A stretch of 64,000 nt of DNA from Chloroflexota bacterium (GTDB taxonomy: Bacteria; Chloroflexota; Anaerolineae; Aggregatilineales; Phototrophicaceae). The notes beneath the pieces are model-generated. The model had not been told where the DNA came from. It ran no database searches and was given only the letters and a program-made list of their open reading frames with translations. The number at the start of each line of letters is the position of its first letter. The stretch's first letter is position 1. The stretch lies in the NCBI GenBank assembly GCA_020161935.1, contig JAIUNI010000010.1:1-64000 (forward strand), given 5' to 3'. Position numbers and translations under genes: made by a program. Below, piece by piece: positions 1 to 9,616 of this stretch.

Positions 1-162
1 CTTGCAATTCTTGTGTGACTTCCGTTATTGTTTTTATGGTGAAGCAACCTGACTGATATTGTCTTGGTAAACACTATCTTCTCAGGCTTGCTTCCCTTTT
101 CTCAATCCTTAAGTTGACAGCTATGGGGCGGATGGCTATCCGCCCATCTCGTGCGTTTATAT

Positions 163-1059
163 CTACCGCCGCAGGGTGGGGTCGAAGGCATCGCGCAGGC
201 CATCACCGACGAAGTTGAAGGCCAGTACCGTCAGGCTGATGACGAGGCCGGGAGTCACCCACAGCCACCACGCGCTTGTCAGCCACGCCTTGGCATCTTG
301 CAGCAGGTTGCCGAGGCTGGCGTTGGGCGGCGGCACACCGAGGCCGATGAAGCTCAAAGCCGACTCGCTGAGGATGGCGGCGGGGATTGCCAGCGTCGCC
401 GCGACCAGCACCGGCGCGAGGGCGTTTGGCAGCAGATGAACGAGAATAATACGTAACGGTGCAGCGCCAACGGCATGAGCAGCCACGACAAATTCGCGCT
501 CTTTAATCGCCAAAAATTCGGCGCGTACCAACCGGGCGACATCCATCCAGCTAAAGGCGCTGAGGATGAGGACGACCGTCCAGATGCTCGGCACGAAGAT
601 GCTGTTGAGTGCTAGAAACAGGATGAAGCTGGGTACGGAGAGAAAAATATCCACCAGCCGCATCAGGATATTATCGAGCAAGCCGCCCGTGTAACCCGCG
701 AGTGCGCCGATGGTCACACCGAGGCCGATGCTGATGAACATCGCTAAGAAGCCGACGGCTAACGACACGCGCATCCCGTACAACAGCCGCGCGAAAATAT
801 CACGGTTGAGGTCGTCTGTGCCAAACGGATGCTCAATGCTCGGCTGCTGCGGGAAACCGCGCGTCACACCCGCCGCACGCGGGTCGATGTCGTTGGGGTT
901 ATAGGGCGAGATGACATTGGCAAACACCGCCAATAGGATGAACACCACCAGCAGCGCGAGGCTGGCACTGGCGAGGCGGTGGCGGCGGAATTGGCGCAGT
1001 GTCGAGCGCCACAGGCTTTGTTGAACGATGGATGTATTCAGGTTGATGGTGTCACTCAT
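163..1059 (-). CDS. ABC transporter permease, DppC/OppC family
   Basis: This is an inner-membrane permease of a dipeptide/oligopeptide importer of the BPD_transp_1 fold, about 298 aa, the usual family length. A cytoplasmic N-terminus with basic residues (QFRRHR) leads into a first hydrophobic helix (about residues 30-50). After a periplasmic loop carrying the family motif HPFGTDDLNRDIFARLL come several more membrane helices and the EAA-type loop (VVAAHAVGAAPLRIILVHLLPN) that contacts the ATPase. I chose the ATG at 1059 because it gives the canonical DppC N-terminus. The reading frame stays open upstream, but that part is a shadow of the neighbouring permease. It overlaps the stop of the upstream permease by 8 nt, so translation is probably coupled. 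No ATPase genes lie upstream on this side; they may lie beyond position 1. Confidence 0.93.
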   Translation of the reverse strand: MSDTINLNTSIVQQSLWRSTLRQFRRHRLASASLALLVVFILLAVFANVISPYNPNDIDPRAAGVTRGFPQQPSIEHPFGTDDLNRDIFARLLYGMRVSLAVGFLAMFISIGLGVTIGALAGYTGGLLDNILMRLVDIFLSVPSFILFLALNSIFVPSIWTVVLILSAFSWMDVARLVRAEFLAIKEREFVVAAHAVGAAPLRIILVHLLPNALAPVLVAATLAIPAAILSESALSFIGLGVPPPNASLGNLLQDAKAWLTSAWWLWVTPGLVISLTVLAFNFVGDGLRDAFDPTLRR

Positions 1060-2023
1060 AGCGTATCCGCGGGTCAATAAAGCGATAGGCAAGGTCGGCG
1101 AAGAAGTTCCCCAAGACGATGAACAAGGCAGAGAGCATGGTGACACCCATGATGATCGGAAAATCGCGCTTGAGGGCGGCGTTGACCGCCAGCAAACCCA
1201 TCCCCGGCCAGCCAAACACAAACTCGATGATAAACGCGCCGGAAACCAACTGCGGGATCGACAAGCCGACCAGTGTGACCAGCGGCGTGAGGGCGTTCCG
1301 CAGCGCATGGACGCGCAAGATGCGGCCTTCGCTCATGCCTTTGGAACGGGCGGTGCGGATGTAATCCTGCGCCAGCACATCGAGGATGCTCGAACGCTGG
1401 TAGCGCACCCACCGCGCGAGCGAAGCGGAGGCCAGCGCGATGGTCGGCAGGATTAAGTGGAGGCCAATATCAATCGCCGCCTCGATACCCTTGTAACTTT
1501 CGCGGACGTTCCGCATCCCCGTGGTAGGCAGCCAGCGTAGTTGGACGCTGAAGATTTGCATGAGCAGCAGGGCGATGAAGAACCCCGGCATACTCAGGCC
1601 GATGAAGGACAAAGTGGTGATGAGGTAGTCGCCCCACGTATAGCGCTTGATGGCGGAAAAGAGGGCGATGGGTACGGAAAACAATAACGCGAAGATAAGC
1701 GAACTTACGCCGAGCAGCATGGTCGCCGGAAGCCGGTCGCCGATCTCAAGCAGTACCGCGCGGCGGCCTGTGATCGAGAAGCCGAGGTCGCCTTGCAGGG
1801 CGTTCCCCAGCCAGCGGATGTACTGCACCGGAATCGGCTGATCTAAACCGAGCCGCGCCCGCAGTCGATTCATATCTTCGGCGGACGGCGGTGGTTTATT
1901 GGGGTCGATATAGACGACCAGCGGGTCGCCGGGAGCGGCCTTGATGATGAGGAACGCGAGAATCGAAATCCCCAAGAGCAGCGGAATCATTTGCAGCAGA
2001 CGACGGATCAGATAGCGAGACAT
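1052..2023 (-). CDS. ABC transporter permease, DppB/OppB family
   Basis: This is the partner permease of the peptide importer, 323 aa. It opens with the typical MSRYLIRRLLQMIPLLLGIS start helix. The signature that follows is APGDPLVVYIDPNKP and a helical hairpin (LRARLGLDQPIPVQYIRWL), ending in five further membrane segments. The EAA loop is visible as RTARSKGMSEGRILRVHALRN (about residues 220-240). It lies downstream of the binding-protein gene in the same direction, separated by about 200 bp that contain two palindromes. It overlaps the DppC-type gene. The substrate could be peptides, nickel or a glycan, because the family cannot be narrowed from sequence alone. Confidence 0.94.
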   Translation of the reverse strand: MSRYLIRRLLQMIPLLLGISILAFLIIKAAPGDPLVVYIDPNKPPPSAEDMNRLRARLGLDQPIPVQYIRWLGNALQGDLGFSITGRRAVLLEIGDRLPATMLLGVSSLIFALLFSVPIALFSAIKRYTWGDYLITTLSFIGLSMPGFFIALLLMQIFSVQLRWLPTTGMRNVRESYKGIEAAIDIGLHLILPTIALASASLARWVRYQRSSILDVLAQDYIRTARSKGMSEGRILRVHALRNALTPLVTLVGLSIPQLVSGAFIIEFVFGWPGMGLLAVNAALKRDFPIIMGVTMLSALFIVLGNFFADLAYRFIDPRIRYE

Positions 2024-2085
2024 TCATATCCTGCGAGGTATTAATTGGCATTTGGATGACGCATCAAATAATTTTGTGTTATGCA

Positions 2086-2147
2086 GGACGCGATAGATCG
2101 CGTCCCTACACATTTGCTTGTTCGTAGGGACAGCATACATGCTGTCC
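2086..2147. repeat. pair of GTAGGGA-anchored palindromes
   Basis: There are two 20-nt hairpins with the same architecture (9-bp stem, 2-nt loop) but unrelated stem bases. One is at 2086-2105 (GGACGCGAT-AG-ATCGCGTCC) and the other at 2128-2147 (GGACAGCAT-AC-ATGCTGTCC). Each is flanked by the trinucleotide-rich tag GTAGGGA, the first in inverted orientation. They sit between the binding-protein gene and the permeases, where they could stabilise or attenuate the transcript. A related pair occurs at 11775-11848. Confidence 0.75.
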
Positions 2148-2225
2148 ATTACTTATTACCCTCAAGCATTATTTTCTTGATGCGTATTGGGTGAGGTATG
2201 TCTCACCCAATTTCATGGTTAATGA

Positions 2226-3860
2226 TTACGAACCGACCTGATAGATGCGTTCCGGGTGTTGGAAGCCGGAGCCGATGGACAGATCGAGGATGGCATCTTC
2301 AACGCTGAATCGGTTGCTGATGACCACCGGATTCTGGTTGCGGTACAGCGGCAGCGTGGGTAGTTCTTCCCATAGGATCGCTTCAATCTGTTCGTAAATC
2401 GCCATCCGTTCGGCGTTATCCGTCAGAGTACGCGCTTTGGCGAACAGTTCGTTGACTTCCGAGTTCTCGTAGTTTTCGAGGTTCGGGCCAAGTTCCGGCG
2501 TGGTGACATAGAAGTTGGCGTAGCTGTTCGGCTCGGGGCCAATCGCCGACCAACCGGAAACCATCACGTCGAACGGCTTGTCCAGCTTGCGTTCTTGGTA
2601 CAACTGGGTAATCAGGGTTGAGGTATCGCGGGTTTCCAGTTCGACCTGAATACCGATGTCTTGCCAGTAGGCTTGGACGACGGTGGCGTAGGTGAAGTAA
2701 TCACGGAAGCCTTCTTGGAACGACAGCAAGTTGATGACCCACGGCTTGTTGTCGAGGTCACGGATGCCGTCACCGTCCACATCCTTGATGCCGACTTCAT
2801 CCAAGATTTCGCCCGCGCGAACGGGGTCATAATCGTAACCACCCTGCTTGTCGTCCGCGTAGAACGGCACGCTGGAGTCGAAGTGCGAGTGATGCACCGC
2901 GCCGTAACCCTGACGCACGCTGTCCACCAATGCCTGACGGTCGATGGCGATCATCAGCGCTTGGCGAATGCGCTTGTCCTTGAATTGATCACGGTCGTTG
3001 TTGAAGAAAATCTGGAACAGGCTGTCGTAGTCGGCGATGGTGACCGTGTAGTCCGGGTTGGTCTTGAACTGTTCGACCGAAGCACCGAGGACGTTCAGCA
3101 AGAAATCCAGTTCGCCCGTGAGCAGCGCGTTCACCTGCGCGTCGAGGTCGGGGATGATGCGGAAGATGATCTTATCGACGCACGGGCGACCCTTAAAGTA
3201 TTCTTCGTTGGCTTCCAGCGTAATGCTTTCGCCGGTAATCCACTCGGTGACCTTGAAGGGGCCGGTGCCAATCGGCGCACGGTTGAATTCGCCGGTACGC
3301 AGGTCTTGGCCTTCGAGCGAGTTGTTAGGGATGATCGGTACGCTGATGTCGGTGAAGAACGAAGCGTTCGGCTCGGTCAGCGTGGCGACGACAGTGTAGT
3401 CATCAGCCGCTTCGAACTTGATCGGGGTCTCACCTTGATAGAAACGCGGGCGGAAGGGCGCAATATCTTCTTCCGAGGTTTCGATGGTGTTGAAGGTGTA
3501 GACGACATCCGCAGCGGTGAGTTCCTGCCCGTTGCTGAACTTCACCCCTTGATGCAGGTTGAACGTCCACGTCAGGCCGTCTTCACTGACCGACCAGCTT
3601 TCGGCGAGGTCGCCGGTGATTTCCTTACCCCAGTTCTCGCCGCCGAGGGTCAGCGGGTTGAACAGGTACGACAGCACCGCGCCGGAGATACCGTCGTTGG
3701 CGTAGATACCATTCAGGCTGACAGGGTTATCGGCAATCGCGGTGATCAGCGTGCCGCCGGTAGCGGGGCAGGTGTAGGCGGCATCAGCTTCGGTTTGTGC
3801 GTGAACGCTCGCCACGCCGAATACCACAAGTAAACTCAAAATGAAGGCGATCTTTTTCAA
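2226..3860 (-). CDS. peptide ABC transporter substrate-binding protein (SBP_bac_5)
   Basis: This is the extracytoplasmic solute receptor for the peptide importer, about 544 aa. I place the start at a TTG (3858-3860): it follows a GAGAGGAA-type ribosome site and gives a clean signal peptide, LKKIAFILSLLVVFGVASVHAQ. The frame also runs upstream to 4067, but that part has no family resemblance. Family features are GKEITGDLAESWSVSEDG with the LHQGVKFSNGQELTAADVVYTF block, and later the IGTGPFKV and RIRQALMIAIDRQALV blocks. No lipobox cysteine is seen after the signal. A Cys near the mature N-terminus (AAYTCPATGG) is too far from the cleavage site for a lipoprotein. Together with the two permeases it forms the transporter cluster. 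Confidence 0.92.
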   Translation of the reverse strand: MKKIAFILSLLVVFGVASVHAQTEADAAYTCPATGGTLITAIADNPVSLNGIYANDGISGAVLSYLFNPLTLGGENWGKEITGDLAESWSVSEDGLTWTFNLHQGVKFSNGQELTAADVVYTFNTIETSEEDIAPFRPRFYQGETPIKFEAADDYTVVATLTEPNASFFTDISVPIIPNNSLEGQDLRTGEFNRAPIGTGPFKVTEWITGESITLEANEEYFKGRPCVDKIIFRIIPDLDAQVNALLTGELDFLLNVLGASVEQFKTNPDYTVTIADYDSLFQIFFNNDRDQFKDKRIRQALMIAIDRQALVDSVRQGYGAVHHSHFDSSVPFYADDKQGGYDYDPVRAGEILDEVGIKDVDGDGIRDLDNKPWVINLLSFQEGFRDYFTYATVVQAYWQDIGIQVELETRDTSTLITQLYQERKLDKPFDVMVSGWSAIGPEPNSYANFYVTTPELGPNLENYENSEVNELFAKARTLTDNAERMAIYEQIEAILWEELPTLPLYRNQNPVVISNRFSVEDAILDLSIGSGFQHPERIYQVGS

Positions 3861-4091
3861 CGTCTCATTCCTCTCTGGACTAAAAGGCACTCTGAAAAGA
3901 ATAACGGTATTGTGCATAAGCCGCAAAATCTGGATGAACATTATTTTGCACTTATCAATACCCCGAAGATGCCTGTTTAGTTTAACGAAGTTCAGACGGC
4001 ATGTCGACCGGTGCTTAGTGCCAATTGGCAAGTTGCGCGGGGGATAACAAGCGCCTATTATCAGCATGTCATTATTCAGGAGGCATTACAG

Positions 4092-5105
4092 ATGAGCCAG
4101 CAGCCGATTCGTGTGGTTGTCGCAATGGATTTTTCGGATGAGATTATGGCAAAACTGCGCGGTATTTCGCCGCGTTTGCATATCGAACGGCACTTCCCGA
4201 ATGTGCCGGATACCGTATGGCCGGAAACCGAAGTGCTGTATACCGTGCGCCACTTCCCCGAACCCGCCCAAGCGCCGCGTCTGCGCTGGGTACAAACGCA
4301 CTTCGCGGGGGTCGACAGCATCATTAAACTGCCGATTGTGAAGGCCGAAGACGTGGAGATTACGACCGGCAGCGGTATCCATGCCGTACAGATGGCCGAA
4401 TACTGCCTGTCGATGATGCTGGCCTTTGCCTACCGCATTCCTGACCTGCTCAAGCTGCAAGCCAAAGCCGAGTGGCCGAAGGGCCCGCAGGAAGTGTTTA
4501 TGCCCTACCAACTGCGCGGGCAAACGCTGGGTATCGCCGGTTACGGCAGCATCGGGCGCGAGCTGGCACGGATGGCCGCCGCGCTGGGCATGACCGTCTT
4601 AGCGACCAAGCGCAACCTCAAAGACACCACCGACCACGAGGGCTACACCGAACCGGGAACAGGTGACCCTGAAGGCTCGATCCCCGCGCGGTTGTACCCA
4701 CCGGAAGCGCTGGCTTCGATGGTGCCGCTGTGCGATTGGCTGGTGGTGACCACGCCGCTGGTGGAGGGTGCGCCGCCGATTGTGGACGAGAACGTACTCA
4801 AGGCGATGAAGAAAACGGCAGTGATCGTCAACGTGGCACGTGGGGCGGTGATCGACGAGGGCGCGATGATTACGGCGCTGTCCAGCAAGAAGATCGGCGG
4901 CGCGGCGCTCGACGTGTTCAAGGAAGAACCGCTGCCTTCGACCAGCCCACTGTGGAACCTCGATAACGTCATCATCACGCCGCACATCTCCGGTAGCAGC
5001 GCCCGTTTGCACGAGAAGGCCGCTGGATTATTCGCCGAGAACTTGCAGCGCTACCTTGAGAATAAGCCTTTGCTCAACCGCTTCAACCGCAAGCGCGGGT
5101 ATTAG
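4092..5105 (+). CDS. D-2-hydroxyacid dehydrogenase
   Basis: This is an NAD(P)-dependent reductase of the formate/glycerate dehydrogenase family, 337 aa. The start at 4092 follows AGGAGGCATTACAG and gives the usual N-terminus. The Rossmann dinucleotide motif GYGSIGRELARMAAALGM lies at about residues 150-170. The catalytic region shows NVARGAVIDEGAMITAL with the substrate-binding Arg, the LDVFKEEPLP Glu and the ITPHISG His that form the Arg-Glu-His set. It is divergent from the peptide transporter across a 230-bp gap. Which 2-keto acid it reduces cannot be told, and a glyoxylate/hydroxypyruvate or phosphoglycerate role is possible. Confidence 0.93.
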   Translation: MSQQPIRVVVAMDFSDEIMAKLRGISPRLHIERHFPNVPDTVWPETEVLYTVRHFPEPAQAPRLRWVQTHFAGVDSIIKLPIVKAEDVEITTGSGIHAVQMAEYCLSMMLAFAYRIPDLLKLQAKAEWPKGPQEVFMPYQLRGQTLGIAGYGSIGRELARMAAALGMTVLATKRNLKDTTDHEGYTEPGTGDPEGSIPARLYPPEALASMVPLCDWLVVTTPLVEGAPPIVDENVLKAMKKTAVIVNVARGAVIDEGAMITALSSKKIGGAALDVFKEEPLPSTSPLWNLDNVIITPHISGSSARLHEKAAGLFAENLQRYLENKPLLNRFNRKRGY

Positions 5106-5257
5106 AGGGTCGTTAGTCTATAGTCTTTAGTCGGTAGCTTTTGGCGAACGAAATAATCAGGTGGGGATTTAAGATCAACGTTTCCAGTTTGAACTTTACT
5201 ATCCTGTGGTTTTCACTGGGTTATCTGTCTTCACCTTTTTTTCTTAAACCGTTCAAG

Positions 5258-6067
5258 CTAATCTGTTTCTTTTGTAAAATGGAAAATAGTGAGTCCAGCC
5301 GCCATAGTTGCTTCAGTAATATTGGTTATGATGGCTGGAAATTCAGGCTGATTGGATTGTTTTATCTCACCAATAAGGTGTATGCGATCTAGATACATCA
5401 GTTCAGTACCAACGCCGGCAGAAATTGTTCGCTTTAATTTTTCAATAAACAATTTGTCGTTAATTGAAATTGACTTTGATTGAACGGTTTTGTCTTGTAT
5501 TTTCTTTAATGTTCGTGCACTACCAAAATCAGTTACGTAAAACAAATCGAGGAGATAGTTACCCACCAAAACTCCACTGAGTCGGACAGGCGTGTTCGGT
5601 AATTGCAGCAATTCATCTACATTATCATCCAACGAAGTTACTTCCATGAGCGACATTTCAATCTCTTGTAGTTCCAACACTCTGTTAACAGCATAGCACT
5701 GATACCGTTCTCGAAAGAATTTCGCTTGGTATATTTCAAGAGCGAAACCAGCCAAACATAATTCTGATTTTATGAGCCTACCAACCATTGTTACTTGATC
5801 GAAGAACCTGTAATTGAATAGAGAATTTGTGGGGTCATAAGGAATATTGGAATGAGCAGAGGGGGTCTGTGAAAAGCCCATAGCTAATATTGAATCATGA
5901 CTGGGGCGTATCAGACACAATCTCTCTCTGCTTTCCGAAAGCGTTGAATAATTTTCGATGAGAGACCATGATTTATTGCCACCGACTTCTACAACTAAAA
6001 CGCCTTCCAATGTAACGATTTGGTCGAGATAATTCTCATAATTGGCAAGTAGTTCATGGACATTCAT
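5258..6067 (-). CDS. hypothetical protein, AT-rich
   Basis: This 269-aa protein is not a family I recognise. It has no signal peptide or membrane segment. A short N-terminal segment (EGVLVVEVGGNKSWSLIEN) and a later one (NTPVRLSGVLVGNYLLDLFYVTD) each look like an OB-fold strand pattern, so it may be a duplicated beta-barrel protein. This is a guess. The ATG at 6065-6067 is preceded by TAGGAGATTGAAACC, a good ribosome site. Base composition is clearly more AT-rich than the flanking hydroxyacid dehydrogenase and tldD genes, which suggests acquisition. It is transcribed toward the dehydrogenase gene. Confidence 0.7.
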   Translation of the reverse strand: MNVHELLANYENYLDQIVTLEGVLVVEVGGNKSWSLIENYSTLSESRERLCLIRPSHDSILAMGFSQTPSAHSNIPYDPTNSLFNYRFFDQVTMVGRLIKSELCLAGFALEIYQAKFFRERYQCYAVNRVLELQEIEMSLMEVTSLDDNVDELLQLPNTPVRLSGVLVGNYLLDLFYVTDFGSARTLKKIQDKTVQSKSISINDKLFIEKLKRTISAGVGTELMYLDRIHLIGEIKQSNQPEFPAIITNITEATMAAGLTIFHFTKETD

Positions 6068-6265
6068 GGTTTCAATCTCCTAGTCCTTATACCTAGTATA
6101 CCTATGGTAAGAAATAAACGATGTTGTCCGATGATGTACGAAGTTGTTTCAAAAGCCCTGCATTATACATAAGTCGTCCGCGACAATGAGAAGCGAACCT
6201 TTTCCGGTGTGCGAACGTATTGAGGGGTAATAGGTACTACTTATGAGAAGGAGAGATCAACAGCC

Positions 6266-7669
6266 ATGATTGCGAAAGAACTGGCGCAAAAAGTGTTGGC
6301 GGAAGCGCTGAAAACCGGCGCGGATTTAGCCGAAATTTATGTTGAGGACGTGGTGTCGCTGCAGTTGCGGCTGGACGACTCGCGGCTCGATCAAGCCGTG
6401 CGGGGTGCTGATCGCGGCGCAGGGGTGCGCGTCTTTTTCGGCAACCTCGTCACCTACGCCTATACCGACGAACTCGATGAAGCCAGCCTGATGAACGCGG
6501 CACGCGCGGCGGCCTCGGCAGGCAGTGGCAACAGTAAAACACAGGTGATCGACCTGACGGTGCAGAAAAGCCCGCTCGAATACCCGATTGAGAAAACATT
6601 TGACACCATGAACGTGGCGGATAAGGCCGCACTCCTCAGCAGCATGGACGTGGCCGCCCGTGCCTACAGCCCACACGTCGTACAGGTGCAGGCGGGCTAC
6701 CTCGAACTGCGGCGGCGCATGTGGCTGTTCAACTCCGAAGGCGTACAAGTCGAGGACGACCGCACCTTCACCGAGATTCGCGGTGGAGTAATCGCCGCGA
6801 AGGACGGACGTTTGCAGCGCGTGGGTGAGGGCTTCGGCGGGCGCATCGGCCTCGAACTGTTCGACCGCAACGATGCGCTTGCCAAAATTCGCGGTATGGC
6901 GGAAGGCGCGGTGCGGATGCTGGATGCGCGGGCGTGCCCCGCTGGCGATATGACCGTTGTGATGTGCAACGGTTGGGGAGGGGTGCTGTTCCATGAGGCT
7001 TGTGGTCACCAGATGGAAGCCGACTTCATCACCAAGGGCAGCTCGGCCTATGCGGGTAAAATCGGCGAGCAGATCGCCAACCCGATCATCACCGCTATTG
7101 ACGACGGCACGATACCGGGGCGGCGCGGCTCGTTGAAGTTTGACGATGACGGCACACCCGCACAGCGCACGGTGCTCATCGACAAGGGCATCCTCACCGA
7201 GTATATGTGGGATAAGGTCGAATGCCGCCGTGTCGGGCGTGCTGCATCCACCGGCAACGGACGGCGCGAAAGCTACCGCCACATGCCGATGCCCCGCATG
7301 ACCAACACCTTTATCGACCAGGGCGAACATGATCCGCTGGAGATTATCGAGTCGGTCAAGAAGGGCATCTACATCAAGGGTATGGCGGGTGGTCAGGCCG
7401 ATATTTCACGCGGCGATTACGTCTTCAACGCCACCGAAGCCTACTTGATCGAGGACGGCAAGCTGACCGCGCCCATTCGCGGGGCGACCGTGTTCGGCAA
7501 CGGCCCAAAGACGCTCATGCAGATTGATATGGTCGGCAACGACTTGGCGCTCGACCCCGGCATGGGCATGTGCGGCAAGGGGCAGGCGGCGCGTGTCAGC
7601 GTCGGACAGCCCACTATCCGCATCCCCATCGCGACCGTTGGCGGTACCGACGATTCCGCTGCGAATTAA
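6266..7669 (+). CDS. tldD: metalloprotease TldD
   Basis: This is the catalytic subunit of the TldD/TldE heterodimer, a zinc metalloprotease that digests unfolded or modified peptides (known from microcin B17 maturation and CcdA turnover). It has 467 aa, the normal length. The zinc motif HEACGH (HExxxH, H243, E244, H248) and the family segment PRMTNTFIDQGEHDPLEIIESVKKGIYIKG are present. The C-terminus GKGQAARVSVGQPTIRI is also typical. The ATG at 6266 follows GAAGGAGAG. It is followed after 101 bp by its partner gene, so the pair forms an operon separated only by a dispersed repeat. Confidence 0.96.
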   Translation: MIAKELAQKVLAEALKTGADLAEIYVEDVVSLQLRLDDSRLDQAVRGADRGAGVRVFFGNLVTYAYTDELDEASLMNAARAAASAGSGNSKTQVIDLTVQKSPLEYPIEKTFDTMNVADKAALLSSMDVAARAYSPHVVQVQAGYLELRRRMWLFNSEGVQVEDDRTFTEIRGGVIAAKDGRLQRVGEGFGGRIGLELFDRNDALAKIRGMAEGAVRMLDARACPAGDMTVVMCNGWGGVLFHEACGHQMEADFITKGSSAYAGKIGEQIANPIITAIDDGTIPGRRGSLKFDDDGTPAQRTVLIDKGILTEYMWDKVECRRVGRAASTGNGRRESYRHMPMPRMTNTFIDQGEHDPLEIIESVKKGIYIKGMAGGQADISRGDYVFNATEAYLIEDGKLTAPIRGATVFGNGPKTLMQIDMVGNDLALDPGMGMCGKGQAARVSVGQPTIRIPIATVGGTDDSAAN

Positions 7670-7710
7670 CGATTTTTCTAGCCTTTCACTTATAACCTCG
7701 ACCAACTAAA

Positions 7711-7752
7711 TCCCCTCGCCATGAGGGAGAGGGGCTAGGGGTGAGGGTTGAT
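7711..7752. repeat. dispersed CCCTC/GAGGG palindromic repeat, copy 1
   Basis: A G-run repeat with a small hairpin (CCCTC-gccat-GAGGG) is followed by GAGGGGCTAGGGGTGAGGG. A second copy with the same layout is at 9617-9660. It sits between tldD and tldE and ends just before the tldE ribosome site. Confidence 0.6.
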
Positions 7753-7770
7753 TTCTAAGGAGCAAATCAC

Positions 7771-9129
7771 ATGACCGATTATATGGAATTGGCGAAGGAA
7801 GTCGTTAAACGCGCTGCCGCGAATAACGTGGAAGCCGAAGCGGTGATTACGCAGGACAGCGAAACCCAGATCAAGGTGAGCAAAGGTGAGGTCGAGCAGC
7901 TTTCGCAGTCCAACGCGCGTGGCCTCGGTGTGCGCGTGATTGACGGCGGGCGCACGGGTTATGCTTATACCTCTGACTTTTCTGACGATGGTATTGAGCA
8001 AACATGGCGCACCGCCCTCGAACTCTCGAAAGTGGCGACCGCTGATGAGTACCGCAAGCTGCCGGATGCCCGCGCATTTTCCGTTGAGGACTTGGAAATT
8101 TGGGACGACAAACTTGCCAGCGTACCAACCTCGGATAAAATCGCTTTCTTGAAGGCGGTTGAGCAAAGTGCGCTGGATTATGACCCCCGTGTGATCTTGG
8201 CCGAGTTCTGCCAATATGGTGACGCGGTGAGCCATTTCTATCTCGCCAACTCAAACGGCTTTGCGGGGCAGTACGGGCGCACCACCGCCTACTCGATGTT
8301 GATGGCGATTGCACGCGGCGAGGACGGCGAGATGACCAACGCCTTCGGTATGGGCGCGTCCAACTATTTTGGCGATTTGGACGCAAAGGCTATTGGTGAC
8401 GAAGCCGCCGAAAAAGCCGTGAGTATGCTCGGTGGTAAGCCCGTACCCACGCAGGTTGGCACGGTCGTGTTTGACTATTTCGTCGGCGCGGAAATTTTGG
8501 GTACGCTCGCCTCGGCGCTCTCGGCGGATGCGTGGCAAAAGAAACGTTCTTTCTTGATGGACAAGATGGGGCAGCAGATTGGCAACGATATGGTCACGCT
8601 GATGGATAATGGCAAGCTCAAGCGCGGTTTGGCCTCCGCACCCTTCGATGCCGAGGGTGTGCCGACTTCCGCTACCCGCCTCGTGGACGAAGGGATGCTG
8701 CAAAATCTAACCTACGACAGCTACTCGGCGGCGAAGGCTGGCGTGCAGTCAACCGGTAATGCCCAACGCGCCGGACACCGCAGCCTGCCGGTGATGGGGC
8801 CAAGCAACTTCTACATGCAGCCGGGGAACGTCTCGAAAGACGAAATTATCGCGGGTGTCGATAAAGGCTTGTATGTCCTCAGCGTCATGCAAACCGGCGG
8901 CATTGACCCTGTGACGGGCGACTGCTCGATGGGCGCGAACGGCCTGTGGATTGAGAACGGCAAGATTGTTGGGCCGGTCGGCGGCGTAACGGTCGCCACC
9001 ACATTGGGCGACTTCCTGAATAACATTACGCAGGTCGGCAGTGATCTCCATTTCGTGCCAATGTTCGGCTCCATCGGTGCGCCAACCCTGCGCGTCGATA
9101 ATGTGACCATCGGTGGTACGAAGGAATAG
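7771..9129 (+). CDS. tldE: metallopeptidase-like protein TldE/PmbA
   Basis: This is the non-zinc partner of TldD, 452 aa. The N-terminus (VKRAAANNVEAEAVITQDSETQIKVSKGEVEQLSQSN) and the C-terminal blocks SGGxxP-like VMQTGGIDPVTGDCSMGANGLWIENG are typical of PmbA/TldE. No HExxxH motif is seen, as expected for this subunit. The ATG at 7771 follows TAAGGAGCAAATCAC. It is co-directional with tldD and probably co-transcribed. Confidence 0.95.
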   Translation: MTDYMELAKEVVKRAAANNVEAEAVITQDSETQIKVSKGEVEQLSQSNARGLGVRVIDGGRTGYAYTSDFSDDGIEQTWRTALELSKVATADEYRKLPDARAFSVEDLEIWDDKLASVPTSDKIAFLKAVEQSALDYDPRVILAEFCQYGDAVSHFYLANSNGFAGQYGRTTAYSMLMAIARGEDGEMTNAFGMGASNYFGDLDAKAIGDEAAEKAVSMLGGKPVPTQVGTVVFDYFVGAEILGTLASALSADAWQKKRSFLMDKMGQQIGNDMVTLMDNGKLKRGLASAPFDAEGVPTSATRLVDEGMLQNLTYDSYSAAKAGVQSTGNAQRAGHRSLPVMGPSNFYMQPGNVSKDEIIAGVDKGLYVLSVMQTGGIDPVTGDCSMGANGLWIENGKIVGPVGGVTVATTLGDFLNNITQVGSDLHFVPMFGSIGAPTLRVDNVTIGGTKE

Positions 9130-9254
9130 GGGCGGTTGAGCGAAGGGCAGCAATTCATATACAACATTTATGAAACCGCTGCCCCATAATGCGACTTTTG
9201 CTGATGCCCTGCGTATAGTATAGTGTAACAAATTGTAATCAGGAGATCAGGAAA

Positions 9255-9593
9255 ATGTCAGACAACGAACAATACAACCCCAACCCGGAAACTGAACCAT
9301 CGGCGGAAGATAATCCGAAGAACCCGGTGGAATCGTTTATCTATCACCAGCGCCGTGCGTTGGAACACACCGGTAAGGCACTCGAAGCCCTGCTGCCGGA
9401 AGGCTTCCGCGAACACGGCACCTCGGCGAGCAAAGAGTTCATCAAGAGCTTCCAAGTGCTGGTCGATGCCGCCATCGGCGAAATCGAAAAGGCGACCACC
9501 CGCGTGCAGGATGCCGCCGAAGCCGCCAAGAGCGACGATGACGACAAGCCTTCGACCACGGGCAAAACCAAGGTCAAGGTTCAGGTCGAGTAA
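9255..9593 (+). CDS. small acidic hypothetical protein
   Basis: This 112-aa cytoplasmic protein has no family I recognise. Its N-terminal third is rich in Asn, Pro and Glu. The middle (residues 30-90) is predicted helical with the pattern of an amphipathic helix pair (VESFIYHQRRALEHTGKALEALLP, KSFQVLVDAAIGEIEKATTR). The tail is acidic then Lys/Val-rich. It resembles small phasin-like or granule-associated proteins only in general layout. A ribosome site AGGAGATCAGGAAA precedes the ATG. It follows tldE by 125 bp. Confidence 0.75.
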   Translation: MSDNEQYNPNPETEPSAEDNPKNPVESFIYHQRRALEHTGKALEALLPEGFREHGTSASKEFIKSFQVLVDAAIGEIEKATTRVQDAAEAAKSDDDDKPSTTGKTKVKVQVE

Positions 9594-9616
9594 AACAGTA
9601 ATTAACCTGCCTTATT

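Noticed and set aside
2661..3833. 390-codon open frame on the plus strand
   Set aside because: It lies fully antisense to the peptide-binding protein, has no ribosome site and a composition typical of a GC-rich codon shadow.
6326..7330. 334-codon open frame on the minus strand
   Set aside because: It is antisense to tldD, whose zinc motif and length are intact. The amino-acid make-up (many His, Arg, Ala) is that of a shadow.
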